Positions 51,969 through 60,203 of a DNA stretch of 64,000 nt are shown one piece after another. Location of the stretch: positions 1,240,001-1,304,000 of the forward strand of contig OZ252008.1 of assembly GCA_965246995.1 (NCBI GenBank), read 5' to 3'. The position numbers and the translations under genes were made by a program. Below the pieces are notes generated by a model. The model worked only from the letters and a program-made list of their open reading frames with translations, was not told the origin of the DNA and did no database searches. The stretch comes from VXRJ01 sp965246995. Lineage in GTDB: Bacteria; Acidobacteriota; Vicinamibacteria; Vicinamibacterales; UBA8438. The first letter of the stretch is position 1. Each line of letters begins with the position of its first letter.

Positions 51969-53060
51969 CTACGGCTCCGTCGTCCCGCCGCGTGGATCGA
52001 CAAGCAGTTTCTGCACCCGCCAGTTGTTCAGATCGGCGACGTAGATTTCCTCGTCCGATCGGCACGAGATGCCGTGCACCCAGTTGAACTGGCCAAGCTG
52101 GCGCCCCGACTCCCCGAACCAGCCGAGGATCTCACCGTCGAGCGTCATCTTGTAGATGCGGCCCGGTTCCACGTCGGATGCAAACATGTACTGAGTGTCG
52201 CCGCCTGAAATACAGATCGTCCAGGGCGCAGTCTCGTCCGGCGCGTTCGGGTTTACATTGCCCAGAACCGGCTGGCGCGTCTTGTCGTACGGCACGTTCA
52301 GGTAAATGATCTTCTCGAAGTTGCCGTCCCGGTCAAACTTCTGGATCCGCCGGTTCGAGCGGTCCGCCACATAGACGTAGCCTTCCCGGTCGACGCCCAT
52401 GCTGTGCGGGAGGTCGAGTTCCCCCGGCCCGTTGCCGTAGGTGCCCCACGACTTGATCCAGTTACCGTGCTTGTCGAATTTTGCGACGCGCGAATTGACA
52501 TAGCCGTCGCTGATGAAGATGTTGTCGTCCTGATCCCAACCGACGTCGGTCGGCCCGTTGAAGTAGCCGTCGGAATGCCGCGCCTCTTGCGGTGTTATGT
52601 GCTCGGGCGGCTCGTATCCCTCGGGTCGCCGGCCCAGGTTCATCGTGACGTAACCGGCGGGGTTGAACTTGACGACGGCGTTGGTTCCCTTGTCGACGAT
52701 CCAGAGGTTGTCGTACTCGTCGTACCGCGCCGAATGCGAGTACCCCAGGCCGTATACGCCCTGGCCCAGTTCACGGACGAAGTGTCCGTCGTCATCGAAC
52801 TCGAGCAGTTGCGTTGTTGCGTTGCCGTAGAGCGGACCACTTGTAGCAGTGCCGGGGTGGTTCAGCACCAGTAGGTGGCCCTTGGAATTCTCCGCGACAC
52901 CGAGTACCTCCCCCAGGTTCATCTCGGACGAGTACTTCAGGTAATCCGGCACCGAGACGAACGGGATCTCGGGCGCGTTGCTGTTGTCGATCTGTTGGGC
53001 CCAGACGGGGGCCAGCGCCAAACCGACAGCGAGGGCAGCGGCGATGATGAAACGTCTCAC
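51969..53060 (-). CDS. Secreted NHL-repeat six-bladed beta-propeller protein
   Basis: 363 residues from GTG 53060, preceded by AGGAGG. The signal peptide VRRFIIAAALAVGLALAPVWAQ is clear. NHL-type blades recur: NLWIVDKGTNAVVKFNPAG, NIFISDGYVNSRVAKFDKHG, YVYVADRSNRRIQKFDRDG and EIYVADLNNWRVQKL. Relatives include peptidyl-alpha-hydroxyglycine alpha-amidating lyase-like proteins, but the catalytic residues cannot be confirmed by eye, so enzyme activity is unassigned. The frame reaches 53189, running into tRNA-Leu, so the later start was chosen. Confidence 0.87.
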   Translation of the reverse strand: MRRFIIAAALAVGLALAPVWAQQIDNSNAPEIPFVSVPDYLKYSSEMNLGEVLGVAENSKGHLLVLNHPGTATSGPLYGNATTQLLEFDDDGHFVRELGQGVYGLGYSHSARYDEYDNLWIVDKGTNAVVKFNPAGYVTMNLGRRPEGYEPPEHITPQEARHSDGYFNGPTDVGWDQDDNIFISDGYVNSRVAKFDKHGNWIKSWGTYGNGPGELDLPHSMGVDREGYVYVADRSNRRIQKFDRDGNFEKIIYLNVPYDKTRQPVLGNVNPNAPDETAPWTICISGGDTQYMFASDVEPGRIYKMTLDGEILGWFGESGRQLGQFNWVHGISCRSDEEIYVADLNNWRVQKLLVDPRGGTTEP

Positions 53061-53115
53061 GATGGAACCTCCTGATGGCGATAATCCGATGTGCCGAACT
53101 TTTCTGACGAAGCAA

Positions 53116-53203
53116 TGGTGCCGGAGGTGGGACTCGAACCCACACGGAGAGTGAACCCCACCGGATTTTGAGTCCGGCGCGTCTGCCATTTCGCCACTCC
53201 GGC
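53116..53203 (-). tRNA. tRNA-Leu (CAA anticodon)
   Basis: A class II tRNA of 88 nt. Acceptor GCCGGAG pairs with CTCCGGC; the anticodon loop CTCAAAA lies between CCGGA and TCCGG, giving anticodon CAA. The extra arm (GGGGTTCACTCTCC) is long as expected for Leu, the T loop is GGTTCGAGTCC, and the discriminator A and CCA are encoded (53116-53119). Confidence 0.96.
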
Positions 53204-53234
53204 GATGTCGGGCAATGTTGTGGCCGCTCGGAGC

Positions 53235-53822
53235 TTACGGGCGAACTGTGCCGTCATGGCGCCACAGGTAGAGCGTGCGGGTATTTCCCCGCTCGTCCTC
53301 GAAACGGTCCACCGTATCGGCTTCCCAATCGCCCATGCTGAAGGCGTGCGAGACGATCCGGGCTCCGGACTGGAGCTGGCGCGTCAGGATCGGACGCAGC
53401 TTCGCGTTCGACGATGAGAGCAAGTACAGGGTCACCACGGTTGCCTCGGAGACGTCCACCGCCATGGCGTCCATTTCAATGAACTCGACCAGGTGCTGTA
53501 CGCCCGCCCGCTCCGCATTGGCGTTCGACTCGGCGATCCGCTGCGGGTCGATGTCTATACCGACGCCACGCGCGCCGAATTGCTGCGCGGCGGTTATCAC
53601 GATGCGGCCGTCACCACATCCCAGGTCGTACACGACGTCGTCCGCGCTCACCTCGGCAAGTGACAGCATGCGGTTGACCACGTCCTGCGGCGTCGGGACG
53701 AACGGCGCGAGGCTCAGGTTGTCCTGTGCCAGCGCGGTGGCGCCATCGGGTATCGCTGCTGGCGCACCGAACACCAGTAGCAGTCCCGCCACGGCCGCCG
53801 CCTGAAGATGCACTCGCCTCAT
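53235..53822 (-). CDS. Class I SAM methyltransferase with a secretion signal
   Basis: 195 residues. The first 33 are a strong Sec-type signal (AAAVAGLLLVFGAPAAIP, likely cleavage near ALAQ). The remainder is a Rossmann methyltransferase with motif I DVVYDLGCGDGRIVITAA, motif II GVGIDIDPQRI and a post-I region VEFIEMDAM. SAM is cytoplasmic in known bacteria, so an exported methyltransferase is unexpected; the N-terminus could instead anchor it with the domain inside. The family occurs in other acidobacteria and proteobacteria. Substrate unknown. It lies between tRNA-Leu and the CarD promoter region on the minus strand. Confidence 0.82.
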   Translation of the reverse strand: MRRVHLQAAAVAGLLLVFGAPAAIPDGATALAQDNLSLAPFVPTPQDVVNRMLSLAEVSADDVVYDLGCGDGRIVITAAQQFGARGVGIDIDPQRIAESNANAERAGVQHLVEFIEMDAMAVDVSEATVVTLYLLSSSNAKLRPILTRQLQSGARIVSHAFSMGDWEADTVDRFEDERGNTRTLYLWRHDGTVRP

Positions 53823-53881
53823 CGCGTTACTCTACAACAGCCGCTCCCGGTTCCCTACCCTAAGTCCGGGCGAACTCCGCA

Positions 53882-53962
53882 GCACAGGTCCTGGCAGAAT
53901 CGCCCGGATCTGCACAGTCCTGCGCTGAGAATCGTCCGGGTCGACGATTGATGGGCTATAAT
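53882..53962 (+). promoter_or_regulatory. carD promoter with tandem direct repeats
   Basis: Two imperfect 29-31 bp direct repeats stand side by side: GCACAGGTCCTGG...CGCCCGGATC (53882-53910) and GCACAGTCCTGCG...CGTCCGGGTC (53912-53942). They share AGAATCG[CT]CCGG[AG]TC at a 32-bp period, about three helical turns. TATAAT follows at 53957-53962. The arrangement looks like two operator sites just upstream of the -10 box. Confidence 0.5.
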
Positions 53963-54028
53963 AGCAAGGTTGCATCGCCAAACGACCACCCGTCAGTCGC
54001 CGTAAACGCTTGAGTTTGGGGGACTTTG

Positions 54029-54862
54029 GTGCCATTCAAAGTCGGAGACAAGGTCATCTACCCTAATCAGGGTATCGGCGTGATCGAACGAGTCGAGACT
54101 CGGACGATCATGGGAACAACCTGCGGTTTCTATTCCCTCCGGATGACGTCGAGCGAGACGACCGTGATGGTTCCCGTCGACAACGCAGATGAGGTCGGTC
54201 TACGTTGCGCGATCGGTGATCACGAGGTGCGTCACCTTTTTGGGCTGTTGGGCAACGGTCTTATCGAGAACCACCAGAACTGGAAAGGCCGCTTCAAGGA
54301 AAATTCCAACAAGATGCGGACCGGTTCGCTCTACGACGTGGTTGATGTCCTGAAGAGCCTGAACCACCTGAGTCAGTCGAAGAATCTTTCGTTCCGTGAA
54401 AAGCGGATGCTTGACCGGGCAAAGTTCCTCGTCGTGACAGAGTTGTCCGAGGTTGTGAGCGAGCCGACCGAGGCGATAGAGAAGCGGGTCAATAAGACGC
54501 TCGAGCGTTGCGTCCTCAACTGGACCCGGCTCGCTGCCGCCCCGGCCGAGGCCGCGATGAAGAGCGACCTGGACGACAACGAGGAAACCAGCGCACCGGA
54601 GACGGCGGTCGTGAAGAAGAAGCCAGCCAAGGCAACCCTGGCGGCCGAGACTGCCAATGGGTCGGCCCCGAGTAAGGTGGCGAAGTCAGGCGCCGCGAAA
54701 GCGAAAGCGGCCGAGGTAGACAACCCAGCCCGGGCGACCGACGCAAAGGCCAAGAAGAAGCCGGCGACTACGAAGGCTGCCAAGACCAAGGTAGCAACGG
54801 TCGCCCTGAAGCCGGCCGCCGCGCCGAAGAGTCCGGCCCGCCGGGCGGTGCGCGCGTCGTAG
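54029..54862 (+). CDS. carD: CarD-family transcription regulator with an H1-like basic tail
   Basis: 277 residues from GTG 54029 (TTG 54026 is adjacent), with GGGGG 6 nt before. Residues 1-165 form the CarD/CdnL module: the RNA-polymerase-interacting domain (FKVGDKVIYPNQGIGVIERV) and the helical DNA-binding part (LYDVVDVLKSLNHLSQSKNLSFREKRML). An acidic patch (SDLDDNEETS) then leads into about 85 residues of Lys/Ala/Pro repeats (KKKPAKAT, AAKAKAAE, AKKKPATTKAAKTK), resembling histone H1 tails. Myxococcus CarD similarly has an acidic region plus an HMGA-like tail. It binds RNA polymerase and stabilises promoter melting; the tail likely binds DNA nonspecifically. Confidence 0.9.
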   Translation: MPFKVGDKVIYPNQGIGVIERVETRTIMGTTCGFYSLRMTSSETTVMVPVDNADEVGLRCAIGDHEVRHLFGLLGNGLIENHQNWKGRFKENSNKMRTGSLYDVVDVLKSLNHLSQSKNLSFREKRMLDRAKFLVVTELSEVVSEPTEAIEKRVNKTLERCVLNWTRLAAAPAEAAMKSDLDDNEETSAPETAVVKKKPAKATLAAETANGSAPSKVAKSGAAKAKAAEVDNPARATDAKAKKKPATTKAAKTKVATVALKPAAAPKSPARRAVRAS

Positions 54863-54878
54863 CGGCGGTTATTCGCCG

Positions 54879-55622
54879 GTGGCGGAGTCCTTCCGCACAG
54901 CGGTCGCGGCGGTCAGATCCCTTGCTGCGTTCGTTGGCGTCAGCCTTTGGGTTCTTCTGTTTGCCCCGATAGGCATCCTCCTGGCGGTGCTCTTCCGCTG
55001 GACCGACGTTCTCTACATCCTTGGCCGGGGCGGTGTGCGGCTCGGGCTGGCGGCCGCGGGCCTGCGCATCGAGGTGGAAGGCGCCGAACAAGTGCGGCCG
55101 GCGCGTGGCAGCGTGTATTGCGCCAACCACAGCAGTAACCTGGAGCCCCCCATCATTTATCTGGCACTGGCGGCGGTGCACCCGCGGCTGAAGATTCTCT
55201 ACAAGGCGGAGCTGCGCCGCGCCATCCCGCTCCTTCGAACCGGCTTCGATATTGCCGGGTTCGTCCCCATCCAGCGGCAGAACGTGGAACAGAGCGGAGG
55301 CGCCATCGACCGCGCGGCGGCCGCGCTGGCGTCAGGCGACTCCTTCATGATCTTCCCCGAGGGAACGCGGAGCCGAACGGGTGAGTTGCTGCGGTTCAAG
55401 AAGGGAGGATTCGTGATGGCTATGCGAGGGGGCGCGCCGGTTGTTCCGATCGCGGTCACTGGAGCCGGCCGCGCGATGCGCAAGGGCAGTCCCCTGATCC
55501 GTCCTGCCACGATCCGCGTGAAGATCGGCCACCCCATCGAGCCGGGGGGTGACACGCTTGCTGATCGTCACGCCCTCATCAGGCGGACACGCGAGTCCAT
55601 CGAGATCATGTTGAAGAGCTAG
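54879..55622 (+). CDS. plsC: 1-acyl-glycerol-3-phosphate acyltransferase family (PlsC)
   Basis: 247 residues from GTG 54879, 16 bp after carD. An N-terminal membrane segment (GVSLWVLLFAPIGILLAVLF) precedes the acyltransferase domain. Box I reads NHSSNLEPP, with Glu where HX4D is usual. FPEGTRSRTGEL is box III. It acylates lysophosphatidic acid at the sn-2 position in phospholipid synthesis; the Asp-to-Glu change may alter substrate or be tolerated. The stop TAG (55620-55622) is formed by the edge of a 28-bp MITE remnant. Confidence 0.88.
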   Translation: MAESFRTAVAAVRSLAAFVGVSLWVLLFAPIGILLAVLFRWTDVLYILGRGGVRLGLAAAGLRIEVEGAEQVRPARGSVYCANHSSNLEPPIIYLALAAVHPRLKILYKAELRRAIPLLRTGFDIAGFVPIQRQNVEQSGGAIDRAAAALASGDSFMIFPEGTRSRTGELLRFKKGGFVMAMRGGAPVVPIAVTGAGRAMRKGSPLIRPATIRVKIGHPIEPGGDTLADRHALIRRTRESIEIMLKS

Positions 55623-55649
55623 GAGCCCGTGGTTTCACCCCGGGCTCCC
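55622..55649. repeat. 28-bp MITE remnant supplying two stop codons
   Basis: GGAGCCCGTGG, TTTCA and CCCCGGGCTCCC are the two MITE termini fused with the interior gone. TA flanks both sides (55620-55621, 55650-55651). The left TA+G is the plsC stop; the right TA read on the minus strand with C is the stop TAG of the opposing gene. Confidence 0.75.
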
Positions 55650-56776
55650 TAGCCGCCGACGAAGAACGTGAGTGCCCAGGGCGGGAGGGGGGTGCCATCG
55701 TTGGCGGCAATGCCGTCCAGCAGTTCGACCGTCACGCTCCGGAACTGCTCCAGTTCCTCGTCGAAGCGCACCTCGAGCACGCGGTTCCGTCCGCGATAGC
55801 CCAGGGTCACCGGGATCTCCGTTCCCTCGGCACCGTCAGCGCCTGGCCCGTAAAGCGCACGCACGCGCCCTGTGAACGATTCGGCGTCCATATCTCGTGA
55901 GAACTGCACCCGCAGGGTGCCGTCGGGCGGCACGTCGATGTCGTCCGCCTGGGGTGCGCTGAAGATCACTTCGGGCGGCGGCAACCGGTTGGCGGTCGAG
56001 GAAGCTGGCGGCGAATCAGCCGGCCGGTCTGCGTCCGGTTCCGCCAGCGCCAGCGTACCCGCATCGAGGAGGACCATGCCGTCCTCGACGCGGATCGCAC
56101 CGGTCACTTCGAGCCACCGTCCCGTATCGCGACGCGCCAGGATGTCCAGTTCGAAGTCATTCCCCTTGGGTTCCTTGCCTACCACCCAGACTGCGGCATC
56201 GGCCGAGCGCAGCACGAAGTCCCACCGACTCTCGTCAGGCGACTCCGGCATGTCCCCGTACAGGTTACGTCCCCGGAACCGGCCGATCACCGTCACCCCA
56301 TCGCTCTCGTAACGCGCCGGGTCGAGGACGATGCTGCGGAGTGTTGTCGTCGTGGCGGACTCCACGGGGCGCGACTCGGTCGCGATGATCGTCGGCAACT
56401 GGCCTGTGAGGGGCCAGGGCCGGTTGAGCAGTTCGTCCGAGATGCGGCTGATCGGAAGATCGGCGAGCCGCTGATCGCTCTCTTCGAGGCGACCGATGTC
56501 GAAGAACGTACCCACCACTTCGAGTCGCTCGCGTACGCCGTCCGGCGGCGGTGGCACGTCGAGCGCCAGGATGCGGACGCTGTCGTCGTCGTTCACCAGC
56601 CAGGTGAGTACCTGGTCGCCCACCGCCTCGGTGTGGAGCACCACTTCCTGCCCATGAAAAAAGAACGGATGTTGGTCAATCGCGTCCAGCGTCGCCGCCC
56701 GGCGAGACGGTTGCGCCGCCGCGGACGCTGCCGCGAGCAAGATGGTGGCGACCAGCGCGATCCGCAGACCCTGCAT
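55649..56776 (-). CDS. Secreted protein with C-terminal Ig-like (Big_5/SbsA) domain
   Basis: 375 residues from ATG 56776, giving the signal peptide LRIALVATILLAAASAAAQP. The middle contains OB-like strands (IVLDPARYESDGVTVIGRFRG and TGRWLEVTGAIRVEDGMVLL). The C-terminus is a Big_5-type Ig domain beginning FSAPQADDIDVPPDGTLRVQFSRDMD and ending LPPWALTFFVGG. Probably a periplasmic or surface protein with no assigned function. The frame runs back to 56839, but the later ATG follows TACGAT by 6 nt. It converges with plsC through the MITE remnant. Confidence 0.82.
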   Translation of the reverse strand: MQGLRIALVATILLAAASAAAQPSRRAATLDAIDQHPFFFHGQEVVLHTEAVGDQVLTWLVNDDDSVRILALDVPPPPDGVRERLEVVGTFFDIGRLEESDQRLADLPISRISDELLNRPWPLTGQLPTIIATESRPVESATTTTLRSIVLDPARYESDGVTVIGRFRGRNLYGDMPESPDESRWDFVLRSADAAVWVVGKEPKGNDFELDILARRDTGRWLEVTGAIRVEDGMVLLDAGTLALAEPDADRPADSPPASSTANRLPPPEVIFSAPQADDIDVPPDGTLRVQFSRDMDAESFTGRVRALYGPGADGAEGTEIPVTLGYRGRNRVLEVRFDEELEQFRSVTVELLDGIAANDGTPLPPWALTFFVGG

Positions 56777-56782
56777 GGCTGC

Positions 56783-56788
56783 ATCGTA
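56783..56788 (-). promoter_or_regulatory. Candidate -10 box of the Big_5 protein gene
   Basis: The minus strand reads TACGAT, then GCAGCC, then the ATG at 56776. This is another example of a start codon 6 nt after a TANNNT box. Confidence 0.3.
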
Positions 56789-56860
56789 CACCCTCCCGTC
56801 CACGGCGCCGGCGGTCCTGGCGAGGGGCACGGTGGGCAACCGTCGCTGCGTTGTCCTGTG

Positions 56861-57787
56861 CTACGGGTTGTTCCGTTCCCCGGCACCCGTTGCCCTTTTC
56901 CGATAGAGGGCGAACGCAAAATTCGGTGCTGGCGCGGCCATGTCGCGCCGGCCTCCGAGGTACCGCTGCGCCTGCTCGTCCGGGCCGACCCGGTCGGTCG
57001 CCGAGAAGCCGGTCCGTGCCAACTCGCGGTCGATCTCTTCCGGCGTAAACGCGGAGATCATCGGCTCGCCGAGACGCTTCACCAGCCGTTCGAGCTTGTC
57101 GGCGAGCGGAAGCCCTTCCGGGGGAATGAGATGCCGGGCGAGCAGGTAATCCAGCACGAGGCGGCTGCCGGGCGCCTCGGCCGCGGCGATGGAAGTGAAC
57201 GTCTCCCGAATGGCCGGCCTGCTGAGGTAGTACGTCGTTCCCAGCCACGAGAAGAACCCGGGCGCCTGCCGGTCGAAGCCGGCGCTGTCGAGTGCTTCCT
57301 CGAACCGGTCGGTTTCGAAATCGACAGGCACGAACGTCACGTAGTCGGGCAGGTCGCCCTGAACCCGCCGCACCCGTTTCTTCTTGAGGGCCTGCATGCC
57401 CGGCTGATCGACCTCGAAGATCCGCCCGCGGCCGGCGAGCTCCGGATGGCGCAGCGCAAACGTGTCCAAACCGGCTCCGAGGATTACGTACTGTTTGACC
57501 CCGGTCGCTATCGCTTCGTGAAGGCGGTCTTCCGCGTAACGTGCCCGCAGGATGTTCTCGGTATGGATCGGATGAAACGGTCCGAGCAGCTTGTGGACGA
57601 CGATCCAGTTGAGCATTCGGTTGTTGACCACCTGCCGCCAGAACGGTGACACCAGGCGGACGGCGAAGGCGTCGTCCAGGATTGGGGCAGCGTGCCACCG
57701 TCTATGGTGCGCCCGGATACCGGCGGCGAGGGTCGCGGTGCGGCTGATACGTCCTGTCCGCGCGGCGCCGGATCGATCCCGAGGCAT
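56861..57787 (-). CDS. TIGR00027-type SAM-dependent methyltransferase
   Basis: 308 residues of the leucine carboxyl methyltransferase-like (PF04072) fold. Motif I is VILGAGLDTFALR, with FEVDQPGMQALKKKRV downstream and the later block FFSWLGTTYYLSRPAIRETF. Such enzymes O-methylate small molecules or polyketides; the substrate is unknown. The start ATG 57787 gives RSGAARTGRISRTATLAAGIRAHHR, the typical N-terminal block, so it is kept. Located between fadD and the Big_5 gene on the same strand. Confidence 0.88.
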   Translation of the reverse strand: MPRDRSGAARTGRISRTATLAAGIRAHHRRWHAAPILDDAFAVRLVSPFWRQVVNNRMLNWIVVHKLLGPFHPIHTENILRARYAEDRLHEAIATGVKQYVILGAGLDTFALRHPELAGRGRIFEVDQPGMQALKKKRVRRVQGDLPDYVTFVPVDFETDRFEEALDSAGFDRQAPGFFSWLGTTYYLSRPAIRETFTSIAAAEAPGSRLVLDYLLARHLIPPEGLPLADKLERLVKRLGEPMISAFTPEEIDRELARTGFSATDRVGPDEQAQRYLGGRRDMAAPAPNFAFALYRKRATGAGERNNP

Positions 57788-57863
57788 GCGAGAGGATACA
57801 GGCGCTCGTGGAAGATACCGGCGGCGCCCAGGATGACGCCCGCGGATCCCCGGAGTAGTCGGA

Positions 57864-59681
57864 TCAGCCGTTGTACAGGCGTTCGATGGCGTCGGCCCAG
57901 CGATCGGCGACGACGTTCCGTTTCACCTTGAGCGTCGGTGTCAGTTCACCGGTCGTGATCGTGAACTCGGCTGGCAGCAGTACGAACCGCTTCACTTGTT
58001 CGTGCGGCGCAAGCTCGGTATTCACGCCAGCCACGACGTCTTCGAACAGGCGAACCACTTCCGGCTGCTCCACCAGTTCCTCACGTGCGGTGTCTCCCGT
58101 CGACGTCCGCGCGGCTAGGGTGGGGAAATCGGGAATCAGCAGCGCCGCGCAGTACGGCCGTCGATCGCCAACCAGCACCGCCTCGGCCACGAGGGGAGAA
58201 CGCTTCAATTCCGCCTCGATCGGCGCAGGCGGGATGTTCTTCCCGCCTGCGGTGACGATGAGTTCCTTCTTGCGGCCGGTGATCGTGAGATAGCCGTCGT
58301 CGTCCAGGCTACCGAGGTCGCCGGAGTGGAACCAGCCGTCGCGGATCACTTCGTCCGTGGCCCCCTGCTTGCGGTAGTAACCCTGCATCACGTTCGGTCC
58401 CCGCACCAGAACCTCGCCGTCCTCGGCTATGCGTAGCTCGACGTTTGGAATGGCGGGACCTACCGTGCCGAGCTTCGGCTTCTCGAGCGGGTTCACACTC
58501 ACCGTCGGCGACGTCTCGGTCAGTCCATAGCCTTCCAGCACTGGCGCGCCGATCGCGAAGAGGAACTCGGCCACCGGCACCATCAGCGGAGCGCTGCCGG
58601 AGATCAGGATCCGGATCCGGCCGCCAAGCCGATCCCGGATCTTCGACAGCACCAGTTTGTCGGCGAGCCCGAACTGCAGCGCAGCGCCGAGGGGCACGGG
58701 CTTGCCCGCCCGTTGGGCCCGGGAGCGCGCCGTGCCGACGCCGAGCGCCCAGTGGAACAGCCTCTGCCGGACGGCGGGGGCGCTCTCCACCGCCTCGAAA
58801 ATCCGCGCATGCAGTTTCTCGAAGACGCGTGGCACACCGGTCATCACGGTTGGCCGGACCAGTTGCATGTTCGGGGCGATGGTGTCGATCGACTCCGCGA
58901 ACGTAATCGTCACTCCCCGCCAGAGGTTGAGGTAGTTGACGAGCCGTTCGAACGCATGGCAGAGGGGGAGGAACGACAGCGTGACATCCGCTTCGCTGAG
59001 GACGACAACGCTACCCGCGTCCATCATGTTGGCGGCGATGTTGCCGTGCGTCAGCATCACGCCTTTCGGTTTGCCGGTCGTTCCGGAGGTGTAGATGATG
59101 GTCGCGAGTTGGTCGGGCTGGATCGCCATCGCCGTCTCCTTGTAACGGAGTCCGACGCCGTCGCCGGTGATGAGGTGCTGATGGCCTCGCGCGGTGAGAT
59201 CTTCCAGACTCAACGTCTCGCGTCCGGACTGTGGGGTCCCGTCCGCGGCGTCCCCGTCCGGTGCATCCATCACCACGAGCGCGCGGAGGTCGGGCAGATC
59301 GTCCCAGACCTCGCGCACCTTCGCGGCCTGCTCCTCGTCAGCCGCCACGATCACCGCCGCTTCCGAGTCCGCAAGGATGTAGCGGACCTGCGCCGGCGGC
59401 AGCGTCGGGTAGATCGGCACGGTGACAGCGCCCAGCGTGAGAGTGGCGAGGTCGGCGATCATCCACTCGGGCCGGCTGTCGGACAGGATCGCCACCCGGT
59501 CGCCCGGGCTGACCCCGAGCGTGGCGAGTCCGAGGCTCTGATCGCGCATTTGGTCGAAGAACTCCCGCGTGGAGAGCATGGCGGTCGCGTCACCTCGGCA
59601 GCGGCCGATCAGGGCCTCCTTCGGATGGCGGCCGTGGACGTAGAATGGCAGCTCGGCGAGCGTGCGGAGCGCGTCATCCAT
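57864..59681 (-). CDS. fadD: Long-chain acyl-CoA synthetase (FadD15-type)
   Basis: 605 residues, the length of the long-chain (FadD15/FACL) branch. The AMP-binding P-loop IYTSGTTGKPKGVMLTHGN is at about residues 200-218; GYGLTETSPTVSVNPL and GWFHSGDLGSLDDDGYL are the later adenylation motifs, and ITAGGKN-type A10 reads VTAGGKNIPPAPIE. It activates fatty acids with ATP and CoA. It lies 21 bp after moaC in the same direction. No cleavable signal. Confidence 0.93.
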   Translation of the reverse strand: MDDALRTLAELPFYVHGRHPKEALIGRCRGDATAMLSTREFFDQMRDQSLGLATLGVSPGDRVAILSDSRPEWMIADLATLTLGAVTVPIYPTLPPAQVRYILADSEAAVIVAADEEQAAKVREVWDDLPDLRALVVMDAPDGDAADGTPQSGRETLSLEDLTARGHQHLITGDGVGLRYKETAMAIQPDQLATIIYTSGTTGKPKGVMLTHGNIAANMMDAGSVVVLSEADVTLSFLPLCHAFERLVNYLNLWRGVTITFAESIDTIAPNMQLVRPTVMTGVPRVFEKLHARIFEAVESAPAVRQRLFHWALGVGTARSRAQRAGKPVPLGAALQFGLADKLVLSKIRDRLGGRIRILISGSAPLMVPVAEFLFAIGAPVLEGYGLTETSPTVSVNPLEKPKLGTVGPAIPNVELRIAEDGEVLVRGPNVMQGYYRKQGATDEVIRDGWFHSGDLGSLDDDGYLTITGRKKELIVTAGGKNIPPAPIEAELKRSPLVAEAVLVGDRRPYCAALLIPDFPTLAARTSTGDTAREELVEQPEVVRLFEDVVAGVNTELAPHEQVKRFVLLPAEFTITTGELTPTLKVKRNVVADRWADAIERLYNG

Positions 59682-59702
59682 GAGGTTCTCTCCCTGCGCC
59701 GC

Positions 59703-60203
59703 TCAGGGCGCCTCGAAGTTCCCGGAGCGTCCCCCGGTCTTCTTCACCAGGCGGACTTGGCCAATCACCATCTGCTTGTCGACCGCCTTCACCATGTCAT
59801 AGAGGGTAAGCGCGGCAGCCGATACGGCGGTAAGCGCCTCCATCTCCACACCGGTCTGCGCGGTCGTTCGGACGGTCGCCTCGATCCCGTAGCCGTCGGG
59901 CTCCTCGATCAGCGCCACCTTTACCTGCGCGAGGGGCAGGGAGTGACAGAGCGGGATCAGGTCCGCAGTCTTCTTCGCGGCCATGATGCCAGCGAGGCGT
60001 GCGGCATTGAGGGGGTCTCCCTTGGCGACCGTCCCTTCGCGGATCGCCGCGAGCGCCTCCGGCCCGATCGCGATGTGGCCGCGCGCGACCGCGACGCGGT
60101 CGGTCACCGGCTTGTCGCCCACGTCGACCATCTGCACCCGCCCCCGCTCGTCGACGTGGCTGAGCGGATGCGAACGCCCCTGGCCACCCTCGCCGGTCGT
60201 CAA
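59703..60203 (-). CDS. moaC: Cyclic pyranopterin monophosphate synthase
   Basis: 166 residues. Conserved MoaC motifs: SHVDERGRVQMVDVGDKPVT at the N-terminus, KKTADLIPLCHSLPL (active-site region), TGVEMEALTAVSAAALTLYDM and KSGGRSGNF-like KKTGGRSGNF at the end. It converts the MoaA product to cyclic pyranopterin monophosphate, an early step of molybdenum cofactor synthesis. The window encodes two Mo enzymes that need this cofactor. Its ATG overlaps the rex stop by 4 bp (ATGA), so Rex and MoaC are translationally coupled. Confidence 0.95.
   Translation of the reverse strand: MTTGEGGQGRSHPLSHVDERGRVQMVDVGDKPVTDRVAVARGHIAIGPEALAAIREGTVAKGDPLNAARLAGIMAAKKTADLIPLCHSLPLAQVKVALIEEPDGYGIEATVRTTAQTGVEMEALTAVSAAALTLYDMVKAVDKQMVIGQVRLVKKTGGRSGNFEAP

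Noticed and set aside
53832..54035. 67-residue minus-strand ORF upstream of carD
   Set aside because: It lies over the carD promoter repeats, lacks a ribosome site and shows no conserved features.
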